DNA of 64,000 nt from Piscicola geometra (lineage: Eukaryota; Annelida; Clitellata; Hirudinida; Piscicolidae), in NCBI GenBank assembly GCA_943735955.1, contig OX030962.1, positions 7,982,462-8,046,461 of the forward strand, written 5' to 3'. Below the pieces are notes generated by a model. The model was not told the DNA's origin, did not search any database, and was given only the letters and a program-made list of their open reading frames with translations. Made by a program: the position numbers and the translations under genes. Of the stretch, positions 47,457-60,915 are shown piece after piece (position 1 is the stretch's first letter; the number at the start of each line of letters is the position of its first letter).

Positions 47457-47889
47457 ATTGTGTTTTTTAATTTTGTTATTAACTATACTGTTTGAAGCAA
47501 AATAGGAAATCTGATAAATAGAGTTTTTCAATAGACGCTCCAAATTATTATCTCCAAAATAAAAGCGAAATTATTAATAAAAAGATGAAATGGAAAGAAT
47601 ATTTTAAAGTCTTGATACACTTGAAATACCCAAAGCATTAAATCATGCAAATAAGATCTACGTAAGTATGAACGAAAAGTTTTAAAGAATTGCATCGCTC
47701 GTCAGATAAGCTTTCGGAGTGAAAAATGAGAAATGATTCAAAGATTGTATCGTAAACTATCGAGAGTGATGGAATTCATCCGCATTTGAGACCGCAAGTG
47801 AAGGTGAAAACGATGCAACGCCTTGAAACCGATTAATTTATCCTAAATAACGCCTGTCAAAATGTTCAATTTTAATCTGAAACTTCCAC

Positions 47890-47895
47890 TTTATT
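47890..47895 (-). promoter_or_regulatory. Candidate polyadenylation signal of the Ig gene
   Basis: AATAAA on the minus strand lies about 70 bases after the TAG at 47966-47968, supporting that stop as the real end of the transcript. Confidence 0.5.
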
Positions 47896-47965
47896 TTGAT
47901 ACTCGTCTGTTGGTTTAGGAATTAATCAAAACAAATTAAAAAAACGAAAATCTTTTTTATAAATT

Positions 47966-50900
47966 CTAACTTTCTCGGAGGAAGAAGTCTTGTTGCCTGG
48001 CCACCACGGCGTTCTCTGCATACAAGACGTAGCGTCTGAAGTCTGCCTTGGCGACGTTCTTGAAGGTCAAATGGACTTCGTAAGAGTGGGGGTCAACCTG
48101 GGGGGGGGGGGGGTAGGAAATGGAATGGTAAAAAACGGTTGGGTAGGGAATGCTTGGGAAGGATGGGCTGAAAAGCTTTTGATAGATTTCTATACGCTGA
48201 GTAAAGACTTGGTTTGCGGTCTTTTCGAACAAAATGAAACCTGATTTGACGGCACGAGTCGAAAAGTTTTCGCTCAAAAAGTTTTCAAATTCGCACATTT
48301 TTACGAATAAAAATGTTCAAAAAGGAAAAATGACAAATCTAACTCGAATAATTGGATATAAACTTAAATTTGTTTGATCATCAAAATAGATGTTTGCAAG
48401 AGAGGAAATACCTTTAAAACAAAAGAAAGACACATTTTAAGAATAGAATTTTTTAGTTTACCTTAGCGAGAAAGCTAAATTGAAAAGACAAAATGGCGCG
48501 CAGACGTCAGACAAACCTGGTTGACGACAGAATAAACGCGCGAAGAAATAAACGTGAGAGGATCATCGAGAGAGAGGATGACGTCATTGTTGTTGCTGAG
48601 GTTGTTGTTGTTGTTGATGTTGTTATTGTCGTTGTGGATGTGGTTGTTGATGTGGTTGTTGTTACTGTTGTGGTCGTTGTCAAAGTATTTGTTGATGCTG
48701 CCGTTCAAATGATTTGTGACGCTGGCGTCGTTAGGAGCGAAGACCAACTTCATGACGCTGACGGGAGGCTTGGCTGTCACGTGACACGATAAGGTGACGT
48801 CCACGTCATGCAGTCGTGCCTCACTAGAATGACACGATATTCTCGGCGCATCTGACGTGATGATGATGATGTTGTGGATGAGGGTGATGGTGATGATGAT
48901 GATGGTGATGATAATGATTATGAGGATGATGATGGTGATGACGATGATAATGATGATGATGTTGTGAATGAGGGTGATGATGGTGATGATGATGATTATG
49001 AGAATGATGATGATGATGGTGATAATGATGATTATGAGGATGATGATGATGGTGGTGATGATGATGATGATGGTGATGGTGATGATGATTGTGATGACGA
49101 TGATGTTGATGATGATGAGGATGGCTTGAGATAGCTGATAAAAGAACTAAGTCTTTGAAATTCTAAAAAATTATGTGTTATAAAATATTAATTTGAAAAA
49201 AATATTTCTTAGTTGAACTATATTGAAAGCATTTTTTCTTGCTTCATTAGTCTTTTTTTAACACCCCTCTATTATAATACAGTGGGATTAATTTTTTTTA
49301 CATTTTCTTTCCAAAAAACTTATTAATATTGAAAAATTATGTACGGACAAAACCAAAATAATCATTTTTTCATATAGAAAGATGTGTTAAAATTAATGAG
49401 GTAGGAACAAATTGGTATTTTACGCTAGAACGGTTGTGTTTATTTTCTTTTAATAATATTAGAAATTATTTACATCTTGAAATGTGCATATGAGGTTTTA
49501 AAATTGAAATGTAACCAATTTATAAGTTTGAAAATGAACTATTTGAAAGATTTTAAATATTTGGAATGATCAATAAATTAATCAACCAACAATACACATT
49601 GATGTAGGTCCCCGCTTCGAGACTGTGGCCATTTTCCAAGATGGCGGCACAGCGGAAATAGTTGCCGTCATCTTCGAAACGAACTTCGACGTTTGGCGAA
49701 TGGATTTTCGTCACGTGGAGAAGTTTGCGCCATGGTTCATTTCCCGCGGAAAAGGAAGTCTCGAGGGAGACTTCACGGAAGAGGTTGGTGATGTTCTTGT
49801 GCTCCAGGTAGACCTGCAGTTGTGGCGGGGGGCTGCCCCCTACAGCGGTGCACTGGACGGAGGTGGGCTGGTATTCCTTCATGATCATCTGCTGCTCTTG
49901 CGTGACGTCACGTTGGAGAGATGAGGAGGTGAAGGGAGGGGAGGAGGCTGAGGAGAAGGGAGAGGAAGTGATCGAATGTCTAGATGAGTCTTCGATCTGA
50001 ACCAGCTGAACTGGAGCTGTGTCAATGGGAGGGTAGATGAATGGAAGGATGGAGTGATGTATGAACGGATGGATTGATGGATAAGTAAATAAATTAATGA
50101 TGATGATTAACAGGACTTTTATGGTTTTAAAATTAATATTAAAAACCATCTAAAACTCATTTAATAATTTCAATTAATATTTAAAACCAGTAAGTTTTGG
50201 CTATTCAATTTTTTTATTTAATTATAAATTTATTTTTCCCAAAAAAAAAAATATTACAATTTGTGAAATTTTTTTTCTCCCTAGAAACGCACAATTGAAT
50301 AAAACATACAAATATTTTTCTCTCTCAATTTTAATAGATGTATTTAATTTTTAAACAAATTTTAATCTATTCTGAAACAAAAAGGAGTTTAAAGTAACTT
50401 ATGTACAGAGGTTAATAGATTGAACGCTTCTAGGCATAGTAATCAAGATTCTACATCTTTACTACAGCCTTTAGTCCCCTCCATCACTCCATCCACCGTC
50501 TACATCTTTACTACAACCTTTAGTCCCCTCCATCACTCCATCCACCTTCCACCTTCCACCTGTTCTTTCATGCATTTGTTCACCGGATGCATGCATGAAT
50601 CAGTCATTGGATGGGTGAGTGGTGGAAAAACATTTAGATGCCTACCACGTCTTGAAACAGAGATACTTTTCGAAAAACTTATTTTATTTTCAATTCAATA
50701 ATTAAATGTATTATTATTAATATTAATCTTTTTCTATACAAAGTTCATGGCTTCTCTGTAGCACTGAGGCGACGGTGGGTATCGAACCCAAGTTAGTGAG
50801 ACGAGCACCAAGAGTTTTACCGTTAGGCCAACCCACCTCCGATTTTTTTATTTTTAAAAACTTAAATCTTTTTAACGACTTCTTTATCTATTTTTTATTG

Positions 50901-53900
50901 TTTTTTCTCTTTTATCTTTTTGTCCAGTTTCAATTTTTACCATTCAATAACAGATTTCATAGAATAAATTAGAGCTAAATATTTTTTAGTTTTTTTCTTT
51001 ATCCATGCATCCATGCATGAATGCATCCATGCATATATCCATTCATCCATGCATCCATGCATCCATGCATATATCCATTCATCCATGCATCTCTCCATCC
51101 ATCCATCTATTCATTCTCCTTCTCTGAACAACACAGCAAAGTCCCATCCATCAGGTTCCTACTTCTCCATCCACCCTCCATTACTCATGCCTCCATTTCA
51201 TTTACAAACTTCATCCACTCACACAAATGATTCTGAAACACCACACAGCATTCCACCAGCACACAGCATTCCACCAGCACACAGCATTCTCTACTGTCAC
51301 CCAACTCAACCTAATAAGCTATTTATCTTTCTGGCTTGTTTTTTTGCTGAGTTGTAATCAAATCCGTCTTCATTTCAAAGTATTTACGAAACATTCTTTT
51401 GCTTTGAACGTCTCATATGAAGGTTAAAAGCGTTTTGCAATGTTTTAAAATTTGCTATTTTCTTTGAAAATGAATCGATGGATTTTCTATTTTTTTTCAA
51501 CCACTTTCTTGACCCACTTTCCATCCAATCTTACATTTCTTCCATCAATCTTTCCATTTTTATTTTTTCGTTGGTGTTAGATAATTAGTCGGATAACTTT
51601 AAACAGTTCTTTTATTACTCCAGGAAACACCAAATAAAGAAGTGCACGGCAAGAAAAAACCACGGTTCCGAAGCATTTAAAGCTTTTTCAGGTTTCGAAG
51701 TTTTTTGCAAATTAATTTTTTTAAATTGACTTTTTATTTAATTCTTTAGTTTTAAATAATTTAGCGTTAATTAAAAGTATAAAAAAAGTATACTCGAAAA
51801 ATTTTGTGTTTATTGAGTTTGAGATTTTAAAGATACAGAATCTCTAAAAAAATATTTTAACAATGTAAAAAGCTTAATAAAAAATGTTTAAACATTTTTT
51901 TCTTGAAGAATGAAATTGAATTGAATAAATCATTTTTTTATGTTCTAAGAAAGTATAGTTGAACAGCTCATATAGGAAAAATTTAAAAAGAAATTGAGCA
52001 AAATAAAAGATAACAAACATCCAAGCAATTACACTAAATTACACACACACACACACACACACAATTCGATTTATAAAAAACTTCTCGCAGCCATTCTCAT
52101 ACAAGCTTTAACTCTTAGTCCACAATGAATTTATTGACGTGCTAATCATTATTCATGGCTGTATTAACATTCCCCTACAACAAATACAACCATTTACCAT
52201 CCATCACACCACAAAGAAGAACTCACTAAAACAACAACAAAAATGTTTAATAAAACTAACTCGAATGTAACTGACATAATAAAACAAATGTACTTTTCTA
52301 GTTTGTTTTGGTGGCTTGAAAAGTAACAGGGGGTTTGATAAGACGTTTTAAAAGGCACGTGAAGTGACAAGAGACAGGTAGCTGGAAAATCCTTTTGACT
52401 CGGATACCCGAATACTTTTTTAGAGAAATTATTCGTAAATTATTAAAAGTCTAGACACCACTTTCCCCTAGTTCATGCATTACGAGACCTGAAATTACCT
52501 TATCCAAGATTACGAGAATACTAGAGCGTTTTCTTTCGCGTGTTCTGCATTAAGAATTAATACTTCTCCAACTTTAACGAGTTGTAGGCTCGTCGATCGT
52601 GCTACACCCGTTGTAAACTCTTTTCCGTTCAATTTTCTGTACGTATTGTAAATTAATTAATTACTCAATCAGTTAAATTAATCACTTTTCTCCCCGTTAT
52701 ATTTCGGTGAGGTTAGCACGTCGCCGTACGTTCTTTCATGTTTGTTTCTTGTGCTCCTTACTTTCACGAGGTGCTCTCACATACCTCTTACGGCTAGATA
52801 CAAGACGATGGCAGGAATCGAACTCACGAACTATTTTTTGTGAAAAATGTATTTTAAAAAATTAAGTTTGATAATATAAACTCAGCCCTTTCGTATAACT
52901 TATACCAGAAATAAGATATGGGTTTTTTCGTTGAAAAGACTTTGCAGATATTTTTAAAAACAAAAGGAAAGTTCAAAAGGTCAAAAGTAAAAGAGAAAAA
53001 AATATAAAAGCATTAAATAAAAATGGAGAAAAAACTAGAATAAATTGGGAAAAATTCAAGCACGTCTAGGAAAAGAAAATAGAGTTTTAGCGTAGAGTCT
53101 CAGGATTCCTCTTGATTTGAGTCATGCTCTCGATTTGCAATCCATTCTCGTTAAATCGCTGCGATTTATTACTCTTCTTCAATCAAAAAACCTCTTCATT
53201 TCCGCATTCTTAGAAGATCTTCAAGGAGAAATACATCAAGCAATTACTTTAAAATATCTTGCAGACGTGAAGTTATGACACTTTAAGCTAAAAAAACTTT
53301 TTTTTGTCATTTACTTAAAAAATATTTTAAAATGGGAAATTTATATTAAGACCTAGTTGAGGATCAATAATGCTGATTCCCGACAACACCAGTTCTGTGA
53401 TTTGCGCTCAACGGGATTCGGATTGAACGTGAGGAACCTGCTTATGAAGCACTCGGAAGCTGCAAAACTTTTTGATTTTGTTTCACAAGAAAAAGATAAT
53501 TTTATTAAATTTTGAAACTATGTGTTTCATTCCGTTGGAGTTTGTTTAAGCTTTTCTGTTTGCTTGAAAATTTTAATTTTGCATTTTTAATCTATGATTG
53601 AAGTTCTAGCTTTGTTTATCAAAGAACATCGGACTATCTTTGAATACCAATTCCAATCTGCGATTTGAAGAAAAAATTCAACTAACTTTTTTTAAAATGA
53701 AAACTGAACTCACCAAAACCATTTTTTCCATCTCAACCACAAAACTCTCTACCCCCCCCCCCCAGCAGCACCTGAGACATAAAGTTTGTGGGTGAGTGTG
53801 TCCATGACGACCGACTGAGGCCCTCTGATCTCGCATGTGTAGTTGCCTGAGTCTTCTTCTCGAATGTCTGTTTGGTGGGGTAGAAGGGTGATCGTGGGGT

Positions 53901-56900
53901 GGATGGGTGATCGTGGGGTGAAAAGGTGATCGTGTAGTATTGATTATTTTAATTTCCATTATATTAATATTTAAAAAATTAAAAAAATTATATTTAACAA
54001 TTTAATCGAAAAATTCATCAACAATTTTGTCAACAGTATTTCAGAAGAATTCTATTTTATCGGAGGCATTTTTGTAGCAATTTTCAAATAAATTGATTAA
54101 TACGGCAATAAAAACGTCGAATACTCCGGAGGTCTGGCACTAGAGCTTTGAAAATTGTTTTATTCCAGGGGGCAAGATAGACGCCTGACGTTTGTAGCAT
54201 CGCCTGATATAGTTGCATACTTAACTAGAGAATAAACAACAAAGTTTGGGTTTGTATGCCAGGAAAAAAAGAGATGAAAAAAAAACAAATGGATTTAGTG
54301 TTTTAATCAGTTAAAGTTGTTTCTATTAAGATAAAATAAATAAAAATCCTTAATATTACTAAAACCCGCATAAAAATATTTCAAATTTGATTAAAAATGT
54401 ATGTTTAATAATATATAGAATTATAAATAAATAGTTTGAAAAAAGTTACGATAAATATAAAGATAAAAAACTAATAAAAATTAAATAAGTCATAAAGGGA
54501 AAACAAAATAGCAGGAAACGCGGGAAAATAGAGAAATAATTTGTGAATTTGGTGTTATCATCGTGCTTCAGTGGATAACTGAGGTCCCTGACAAGCCATT
54601 CATTGCCACATTGTTTGCTCTACATACACCCACATACAAACAAACAAACAAACAAACAAACAAACAAACAAACAAACAAACAAACAAACAAACAAACAAA
54701 CAAACAAACAAACAAACAAACAAACAAACAAAACACACACACACAAGTGAATAATTTCACTAAAATACGGAAAAGCTATTTGCCAAATTGGATATTTAAA
54801 AAAAAGCAAAGCAAAAGAATTGTAAATTATTGGAAAATTGATACATTTATTTTAAAAGCTTCAACTTCAATTTCCGTTGTTGGCGTTTTTAGGCGTTAAA
54901 AAAAATTATGCTTTTCACTTTTAGAAAGCTGCAGAACAAAACTTCTTTAAAAGTTGGTTATTGTTTTGTTAGAAATTCAAATCCTTTAAGTCTCCACTGT
55001 GTGCTCAAGAGCTTAGAGAATTAATCAATTTTTATTGCAATAAAATTTGAAGTTTAAGCTTTTGTTGTATCTGAGGATTTATCGATTTATACCAAATTCA
55101 ACTAAAAGTTGTAAAAAAGATATTTCAAAACTAAATAATTAATAATTTATTAAAAATTCAGCATTAAAATCTATATTTATTTATATATAAATAAATATAA
55201 TGGTTTTAACCTTGAAACAAGTTGATGTTGTGGCGTTGTTGAATAAACTTATTGCATGATTAAAGCGCTATTCTTAAAGTTGACGTTTTGTTTCTTGATT
55301 AATGCCTAATCACGCCACAACTCATGACGGAGGCTGGACGCAGACACTGATGGAGTGAATAGATCAGTGCTATGAGGACATTGGAAGAACACACGAGGAA
55401 GTTCTCTTCATAACAACACAGAAAACCATCCAGAAAGCATTCGTTCTGGTGGTTTTTACTGACATGTCAGAAAGATCGAAAAGCCCCACTTAGTCGGTTC
55501 GTAAGATCGACAGTAGGTTTTTGGTATAAAAAATTCATTTGAAAAATCTCAATCTCTTTGCAGTTTAAAAAAATAATTTATATTGCAAGTAATGTTTATT
55601 TTTTCCCGAATCATCATCAACCGCCAAAGCAAGTTCTTATTCTGTAAAAAGCGTCCCAGGCTTAGAAAATCATAAAATATCAACGACTCCATTCGGAAAA
55701 ACAAAGCAAATCTCGAATAGAAGTAAGATGCAGCTTATGAAGAAGGCAAGCACGTAAGTTCGGCGTGTGATTGATTCCTTTATTGCCTAGCCATTCAATG
55801 CTTGATGGAGAATTTATATCAAGTGGTATTATATTAAATATACCTCATACATATCAAGGGGTATTATATTAAATATACTTCATACATATCAAGGGGTATT
55901 ATATTAAATATACCTCATACATATCAAGGGGTATTATATTAAATATACCCCATACATATCGCAACTTTACGACCCCCATTATTATGATTGCTTCTTGCCC
56001 CCAACGCAGATTAGCTGGTGCAGGATTGGCGATTGAGCGTTGTGGTGAGGCCATTAATGACTTTTTGAGGCTCTTGTGCTCAGACTCTGTGGCGTTTAAC
56101 TTGAAGAGTTTAGTGCTGTGCAACGCAGGTGAAGAAGTGAGTGCAAGGAAGTCAAAAGATTTTATTTCCGCAGTTCTTATGACATTGAAGCGGGTTGAAC
56201 ATTTTTTTAATAAATTGTAAAAAACTAAGGATACATGTGACATTTATATAATTATTAAAATCCATAACATTTTTATGAAAAAACACATTTAATTTTTTAT
56301 TTTTGAAAGCCTGATGTTCAATCAATGGATTCATAATAGGAGGTGATGTTTCCTTTATAAGCAAAAGTATAAAAAATCAATTTCCAATTTCAAAAAATCT
56401 GACAGCTTTCAATGCATTTATTTCAACAAAAAAAAAGAATATCGACTTTTCCATTCAGTAATCTATCCCTACATTAACCTTTCATCCATCCATTCATTTT
56501 TGCACTCATCCATCCATTCATTTTTGCACTCATCCATCCATTCATTTTTGCACTCATCCATCCACTCATCCATCCACTCATCCATCCACTCATCCATCCA
56601 CTCATTCATCCACTCATCCATCCACTCATCCATCCACTCATCCATCCACTCATTCATCCACTCATCCATCCACTCATTCATCCACTCATCCATCCACTCA
56701 TCCATCCACTCATCCATCCACTCATCCATCCACTAATCCATCCCCTCACTTAGCTAGCTGGGTGATTCATCAAGGAACGATGAATACAAAATCGATAAAT
56801 CATTCGGTAACAACGAAATCATCACGAACTGCACCCGCGAGACCACCACCATTCACTCGCCACAAAAGACAACTAACCATCCAACAAGCAGTCAACAAAC

Positions 56901-58318
56901 AACCATTCTACAACCCTTCAATAACCATCCAACAAGCAGTCAACAAACAACCATTCTACAACCCTTCAGTAACCATCCAACAAGCAGTCAACAAACAACC
57001 ATTCTACAACCCTTCAGTAACCATCCAACAAGCAGTCAACAAACAACCATTCTACAACTCTTCAGTAACCATCCAACAAGCAGTCAACAAACAACCATTC
57101 TACAACCCTTCAGTAACCATCCATGCAACCAAACAACATATTCACGCAGCAAAAAACTAATTAAAAACCAATAATCAAGAATAAACCACCAGCATTCATC
57201 AACCCGACTCACAAATGTTTGCCAACACTTCCATTAACAATCCCGTCTATCACTCCTACTCACAAGTCATCTCTGTTCCACTCCAACCCACCACCTCTCC
57301 AACCCACCACCACTCCAACCAACCACCACTACAACCCACCACCTCTCTAACCCACCATTAGTCCAACCAACCACCCTTCCAACCCACCACCTTTCCCACC
57401 AACCCACCACCACTCCAACTCACCACCACTACAACCCACCACCACTACAACCCACCACCACTCCAACCCACCACCACTCCAACTCATCACCACACCAACC
57501 CACCACCACTCCAACCCACCTCTACTCCAACCCACCACTACACCAACCAACCACCCCTCCAACCCACCACCACTCCAACCAACCACCCCTCCAACCCACC
57601 ACCACTCCAACCCACCACTACACCAACCAACCACCCCTCCAACCCACCACCACTCCAACCAACCACCCCTCCAACCCACCACCACTCCAATTCACCACCA
57701 CTCCAACCCACCACTACACCAACCAACCACCCCTCCAACCCACCACTACACTAACCAACCACCTCTCCAACCCACCACCATTCCAACCAACCACCCCTCC
57801 AACCCACCATCCCACCAACTCACCACCACACCAACCACCACACCAACCAACCACTCCTCCAACCCACCAGTGATAGAGAGGAAGAACGTATAAGAGGTGT
57901 GGTTGGCTTTGAAAGAGGCTTCAAAGCGATTGGTGGAGAGGAAGGGTTCTTTGATGTTGCCCATGGTGTTCACTTGGGTGATCTGTGCCAGGGTGGTTAT
58001 GGTGCATGGTTGTAGTTGGCCACTTAAAATCTCTATCACAAACAACCGCAAAAGCTAATTCCCAAGTAAACCACCATACATTTCTGTACAATCCAAACCC
58101 CAATGACAACCCCGATGACAACTTCAAGCGAAACCCCATGACAACCGCGCCATTATGACAACCCCCACTAATGCAAACCTCATTCAGTTGTTGCTTGGTC
58201 CACATGATGGGGAAGTCGAAAAGATTGAAAACTTCTGCCTCGAACTGGCAAGTTAAGGTTACCGCGTCTCCCCCTTTCACCACGACCATCTTGGGTGCCT
58301 CTGTCACTCGGACCGCTT
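47966..58318 (-). CDS. Immunoglobulin-superfamily protein, three Ig domains, 5' exon missing
   Basis: Exons found, from 5': 58318-58179, 57982-57868, 53867-53772, 50016-49591, 48851-48517, 48097-47966. They join in phase and encode 413 residues, but the first begins in phase 1, so at least one upstream exon with start and signal peptide is not located. Domain 1 is V-type ([24 protein letters not shown]) over three exons. Domain 2 is C2-type ([13 protein letters not shown] to NYFRCAA) in one exon after a Ser-rich linker. Domain 3 starts [10 protein letters not shown] and VTLSCHV, carries an Asn-rich insertion, and ends [10 protein letters not shown]. The last exon stops at RES-TAG with no membrane segment, so the protein is secreted unless the GTTAGA at the stop is used as a donor. 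The likely role is recognition or adhesion at the cell surface. The subfamily is not recognised. Confidence 0.85.
48870..49125. repeat. (GAT)n microsatellite in the Ig gene
   Basis: GAT units with gag, aat, gtt and ggt interruptions begin just beyond the exon 5 acceptor (minus CATCACGTCAG). A poly-aspartate frame on the plus strand is an artefact. Confidence 0.92.
50755..50838 (-). mobile_element. tRNA-like SINE head
   Basis: On the minus strand GGTGGGTTGGCCTAACGG and GGGTTCGATACCCACC are good A- and B-box matches at tRNA spacing. Flanks and missing stem pairing suggest a SINE fragment; it resembles the head at 43217. Confidence 0.6.
52797..52835 (-). mobile_element. Truncated tRNA-like SINE fragment
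   Basis: Only a B-box-like GAGTTCGATTCCTGCC with a few flanking bases is visible on the minus strand. The A-box half is missing. Confidence 0.35.
54635..54731. repeat. (CAAA)n microsatellite
   Basis: About 24 uninterrupted CAAA (ACAA) units. Confidence 0.96.
55820..55955. repeat. 35-base minisatellite, four units
   Basis: Units of atatcaaggggtattatatt plus aaatatacctcatac, with one or two substitutions each. Confidence 0.92.
56480..56745. repeat. (CCATCCACTCAT)n minisatellite
   Basis: A 12-base unit catccactcatc with cattcatttttgcact variants at the left end. The two MDEW and SSIH open frames here are its translations. Confidence 0.95.
56875..57122. repeat. 48-base minisatellite, five units
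   Basis: Units begin aaccatccaacaagcagtca and end attctacaacccttcagt, with only one or two changes among five copies. The unit is 48 bases, a multiple of three, so the plus-strand frame stays open as [16 protein letters not shown] repeats. No gene context supports coding. Confidence 0.93.
57265..57867. repeat. Donor-linked minisatellite ccaacccaccaccactccaa
   Basis: About 600 bases of units like ccacccctccaacccaccac. On the minus strand the intron begins GTGGGTTGGAGGAGTGG at the exon donor and the array unit GGTGGGTTGGAGGGGTGG is nearly the same string. Confidence 0.93.
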
Positions 58319-60835
58319 CTGTTGAATTATTTTTTTTATTTTACAAAATTTTGATGTTTTTGTGTTGATAGGGAATAGATGGTTATGGAGTAATGAAAAT
58401 TATAAAGTCAAAAAGTTGTGCATTAAAAATAGATTTAGCGACGATAAACGGCTCGTGGTGCTGGCTTGTGGAAATTATGATTAAATTGGTATTAGCGTTT
58501 GTGTGAGTACTTGAGTGAATTGAAAATGACTAGACGTATTGAATTATTTGGTTTTTAAGTCAATAAAAGCGTATTGGAAAAAAATTAGTTAATAGTTTTT
58601 TATTGAGTTTATTTTGTATACTACATCAATTTGCATAGTATTGAATGAATTTATACTTTATTTTATATGCTTTAAAATCTGAATTTATAAAAGTTTGTAT
58701 ATTTTTTAAAGCATAAAATTAAATCTGATAAAAACGAGATAAAATTATATTGCTTTTTAATGAAAAGCTTTAAGTTTTATTTTAAATGGATCGAAGGTTA
58801 AGCCAAAAATTTTGATGCATGAATCTTCTATGAATAATTTTCACTTTAAAAAGTCTGCAATTTATTTAGACAAAATGTGAGATTATGGGCATCTTTTTTC
58901 TCATTACTAAAACAAATCTTTTAAAAGCACTCAAAGCACAATACCAGTCTTTCACAAACAGTATTGAAAACAAGTTTTTTTGATGAACCTGAAAGGCTTA
59001 AGTCAATATTCTTGTATTTTAATATTTTTCTATCAGCTCTTCAATTTTTCAACTTTTTTTCATTGGTTTAGATAAGAAAAGTGAAAAAATAAAATCTTTG
59101 AATAATGGAAAAATTGTAAAGAAAAAGATGGTTTCAGGCAAGTTGAATGAAAGATGATTGAGATGTCATAACGAGGAAATGGCATGTTGTTGAGGGGTTA
59201 CTTATTCTCTCAAACCCACTTCAAGTCTGAAAATGCCTCAAAACTAAAATTTAGTTTTCGAAATTCAAATTAATTTCAATCTCACTGGAACGCTCAAGTT
59301 TTGGTGATTTTGTTGAAAATTGTAAAGTGAAAAGCAACGCCACACATGCATGATCAGCTTACCACCATGCGTTACGAATTAAGACTCGAGTTTTGATTGT
59401 TTTGAAATTTATTTTTAAAGTCATTTTTTGCATTTTTCTCAATTAATTCTTTTTTTATAGAATGTTATTTGTCTTACAAATAGTTTTATGTATTCATGAC
59501 TAGCAAGTGTGGTGTAGAATCAGTCAAGTGTTATGAATACAAATTAGGAGACTTTCTGCACTTCAATCTTCCTCTTCTTGGAATCAGATTTGTTTTTATG
59601 GTTTTTGCGATCGATTGTTGATTTTTACTTTCAGAATCATTTCGTGATGTCTATGAAAACACTTGACAATTTGAAACATTTAGTTCATAAGTTTAAAAAA
59701 AATTAAATAGGTTCATTAATTGTTTTGTATCTTGAAAAGAAATTATTAATGTTTTTCTGAAAAACAAACACAGGTGGGATTATATGAAAAACTCAAGTCG
59801 CCAGCAGTTTTTTGGTGATGAAAAACTTTCCAATAAAGTTGACGCATAAAATACTCAAAATGTGACTTTTATTTACGAAATAAAAATGCGTAGGACATAA
59901 ATTTAATAAAAATATATCAATAAATAAAGCTTTGAATAATGAAATTGTAAAAATTGTCAAAATTTCTTTGAGCGGTTTACCACAAGGGATTTCAAATGGA
60001 TTCTTATCAATATTTATTTATGGTTGCTTTTTGAAGCAGATTTTATCTAAAGTAATTTTAGGTTTTAAAGAATAAAATTTAATTTTGATTTAATCAATAA
60101 AATACAAAAATGAAATTCTAAATTTATTTAAAAAAATTTATTATTAAAATAAGTTGCGTTAAAACATATGGATTTAAATACAGTTTATAGAGGAAGAGAA
60201 TTTTTTCCGTATGTTTTGTGAACTTCAATCGAACTAATTTTTAATTGGCAATCGCCTTTAAATAAGCCAAAACATGTGTTGTTTTATTGGAGGCTAGGCG
60301 CTTGAAATGAGGCGAATGCATTCAAGCAACAGACTGAAAAGCATAAAGAACATTCGAGTAAATTGATTTGTTTCTCAAATCGAAAAAGTTGCGCGAAACT
60401 TGGCGTGTTTTCAAAGAAGTAGATTTCTCCAAAATTTATAAAATACTTTTTTTCGAGTTTCGGAAAGATTTTCAGAATAGAAAGGCTTTCACATTAATGA
60501 AGAAATTGAATGTCCCGTGATGGACTAGTGGGTTTTGAATGCCTCTTCTAATCTAATCTTCTCATGAAATTCAATTTTTCAAACTGTAATTATGATTTTA
60601 TAAATTATTCAAAAGTATATTATAACTAATAGATTTGAATTATGTATTCATAATATGGATGGCCATGGGTAGCCTGAGACTATTTTGTATCTTGATATCG
60701 GAATTTTTTTCCATAATAATAATAATAAATCACTGAAAATATTTTTCAAGTTAGAAAAATTAATTAGTTTATTTTTGTTCACATAGCATATGTTGCTCTT
60801 GGCGGCGACCATCTGTTCTCCTACAATTGTTAGCT
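58319..60835. other. Featureless AT-rich region upstream of the Ig exons
   Basis: 2.5 kb of unique AT-rich sequence. It should be intron or promoter of the Ig gene, but no signal-peptide exon could be identified. Confidence 0.5.
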
Positions 60836-60915
60836 CTTACGTTGTGTGGAATCGAACCCACAACCTATGAGAACAAACCGCAAATCGTTAACCACTCGGC
60901 CACCCGTTCATCTTG
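60836..60915 (-). mobile_element. tRNA-like SINE head
   Basis: On the minus strand GGGTGGCCGAGTGG and GTGGGTTCGATTCCACAC match A and B boxes with a serine/leucine-like longer spacing. Stem pairing at the ends is poor. A tRNA pseudogene or SINE head is more likely than a working tRNA. Confidence 0.5.

Larger units (their letters stand above)
42287..47889. other. Gene-poor AT-rich region
   Basis: 5.6 kb without a securely supported gene. It includes a tRNA-derived SINE (43217-43405), an attattataattattct minisatellite (45537-45725), a ggtgtagttgtgt minisatellite (46200-46440) and a weak two-exon candidate at 45917-47456, each listed separately. A modest open frame at 44135-44344 has no splice or homology support. 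Confidence 0.55.
50020..53771. other. Long intron of the Ig gene
   Basis: 3.75 kb between the domain 2 exon and the exon ending domain 1. It contains two tRNA-like SINE heads, a duplicated ctacatctttactaca block (50451-50548), a catccatgcatgcatc tract (51003-51100) and short ccaccagcacacagcattc units (51245-51287). No exon is seen. Confidence 0.6.
53868..57867. other. Long repeat-bearing intron of the Ig gene
   Basis: 4 kb between the second and third known exons. It includes (CAAA)n at 54635-54731, a 35-base minisatellite at 55820-55955, a (CCATCCACTCAT)n array at 56480-56745, a 48-base minisatellite at 56875-57122 and a donor-linked minisatellite at 57265-57867. A modest minus-strand frame at 55899-56243 lacks splice support. 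Confidence 0.65.

Noticed and set aside
48874..49134. Poly-aspartate frame
   Set aside because: It is the (GAT)n repeat read in one frame, lying in an intron of the Ig gene.
56875..57160. Open frame of 16-residue repeats as a possible repetitive secreted protein
   Set aside because: It has no signal peptide, lies inside an Ig-gene intron among other minisatellites, and the frame is open only because the unit is 48 bases.
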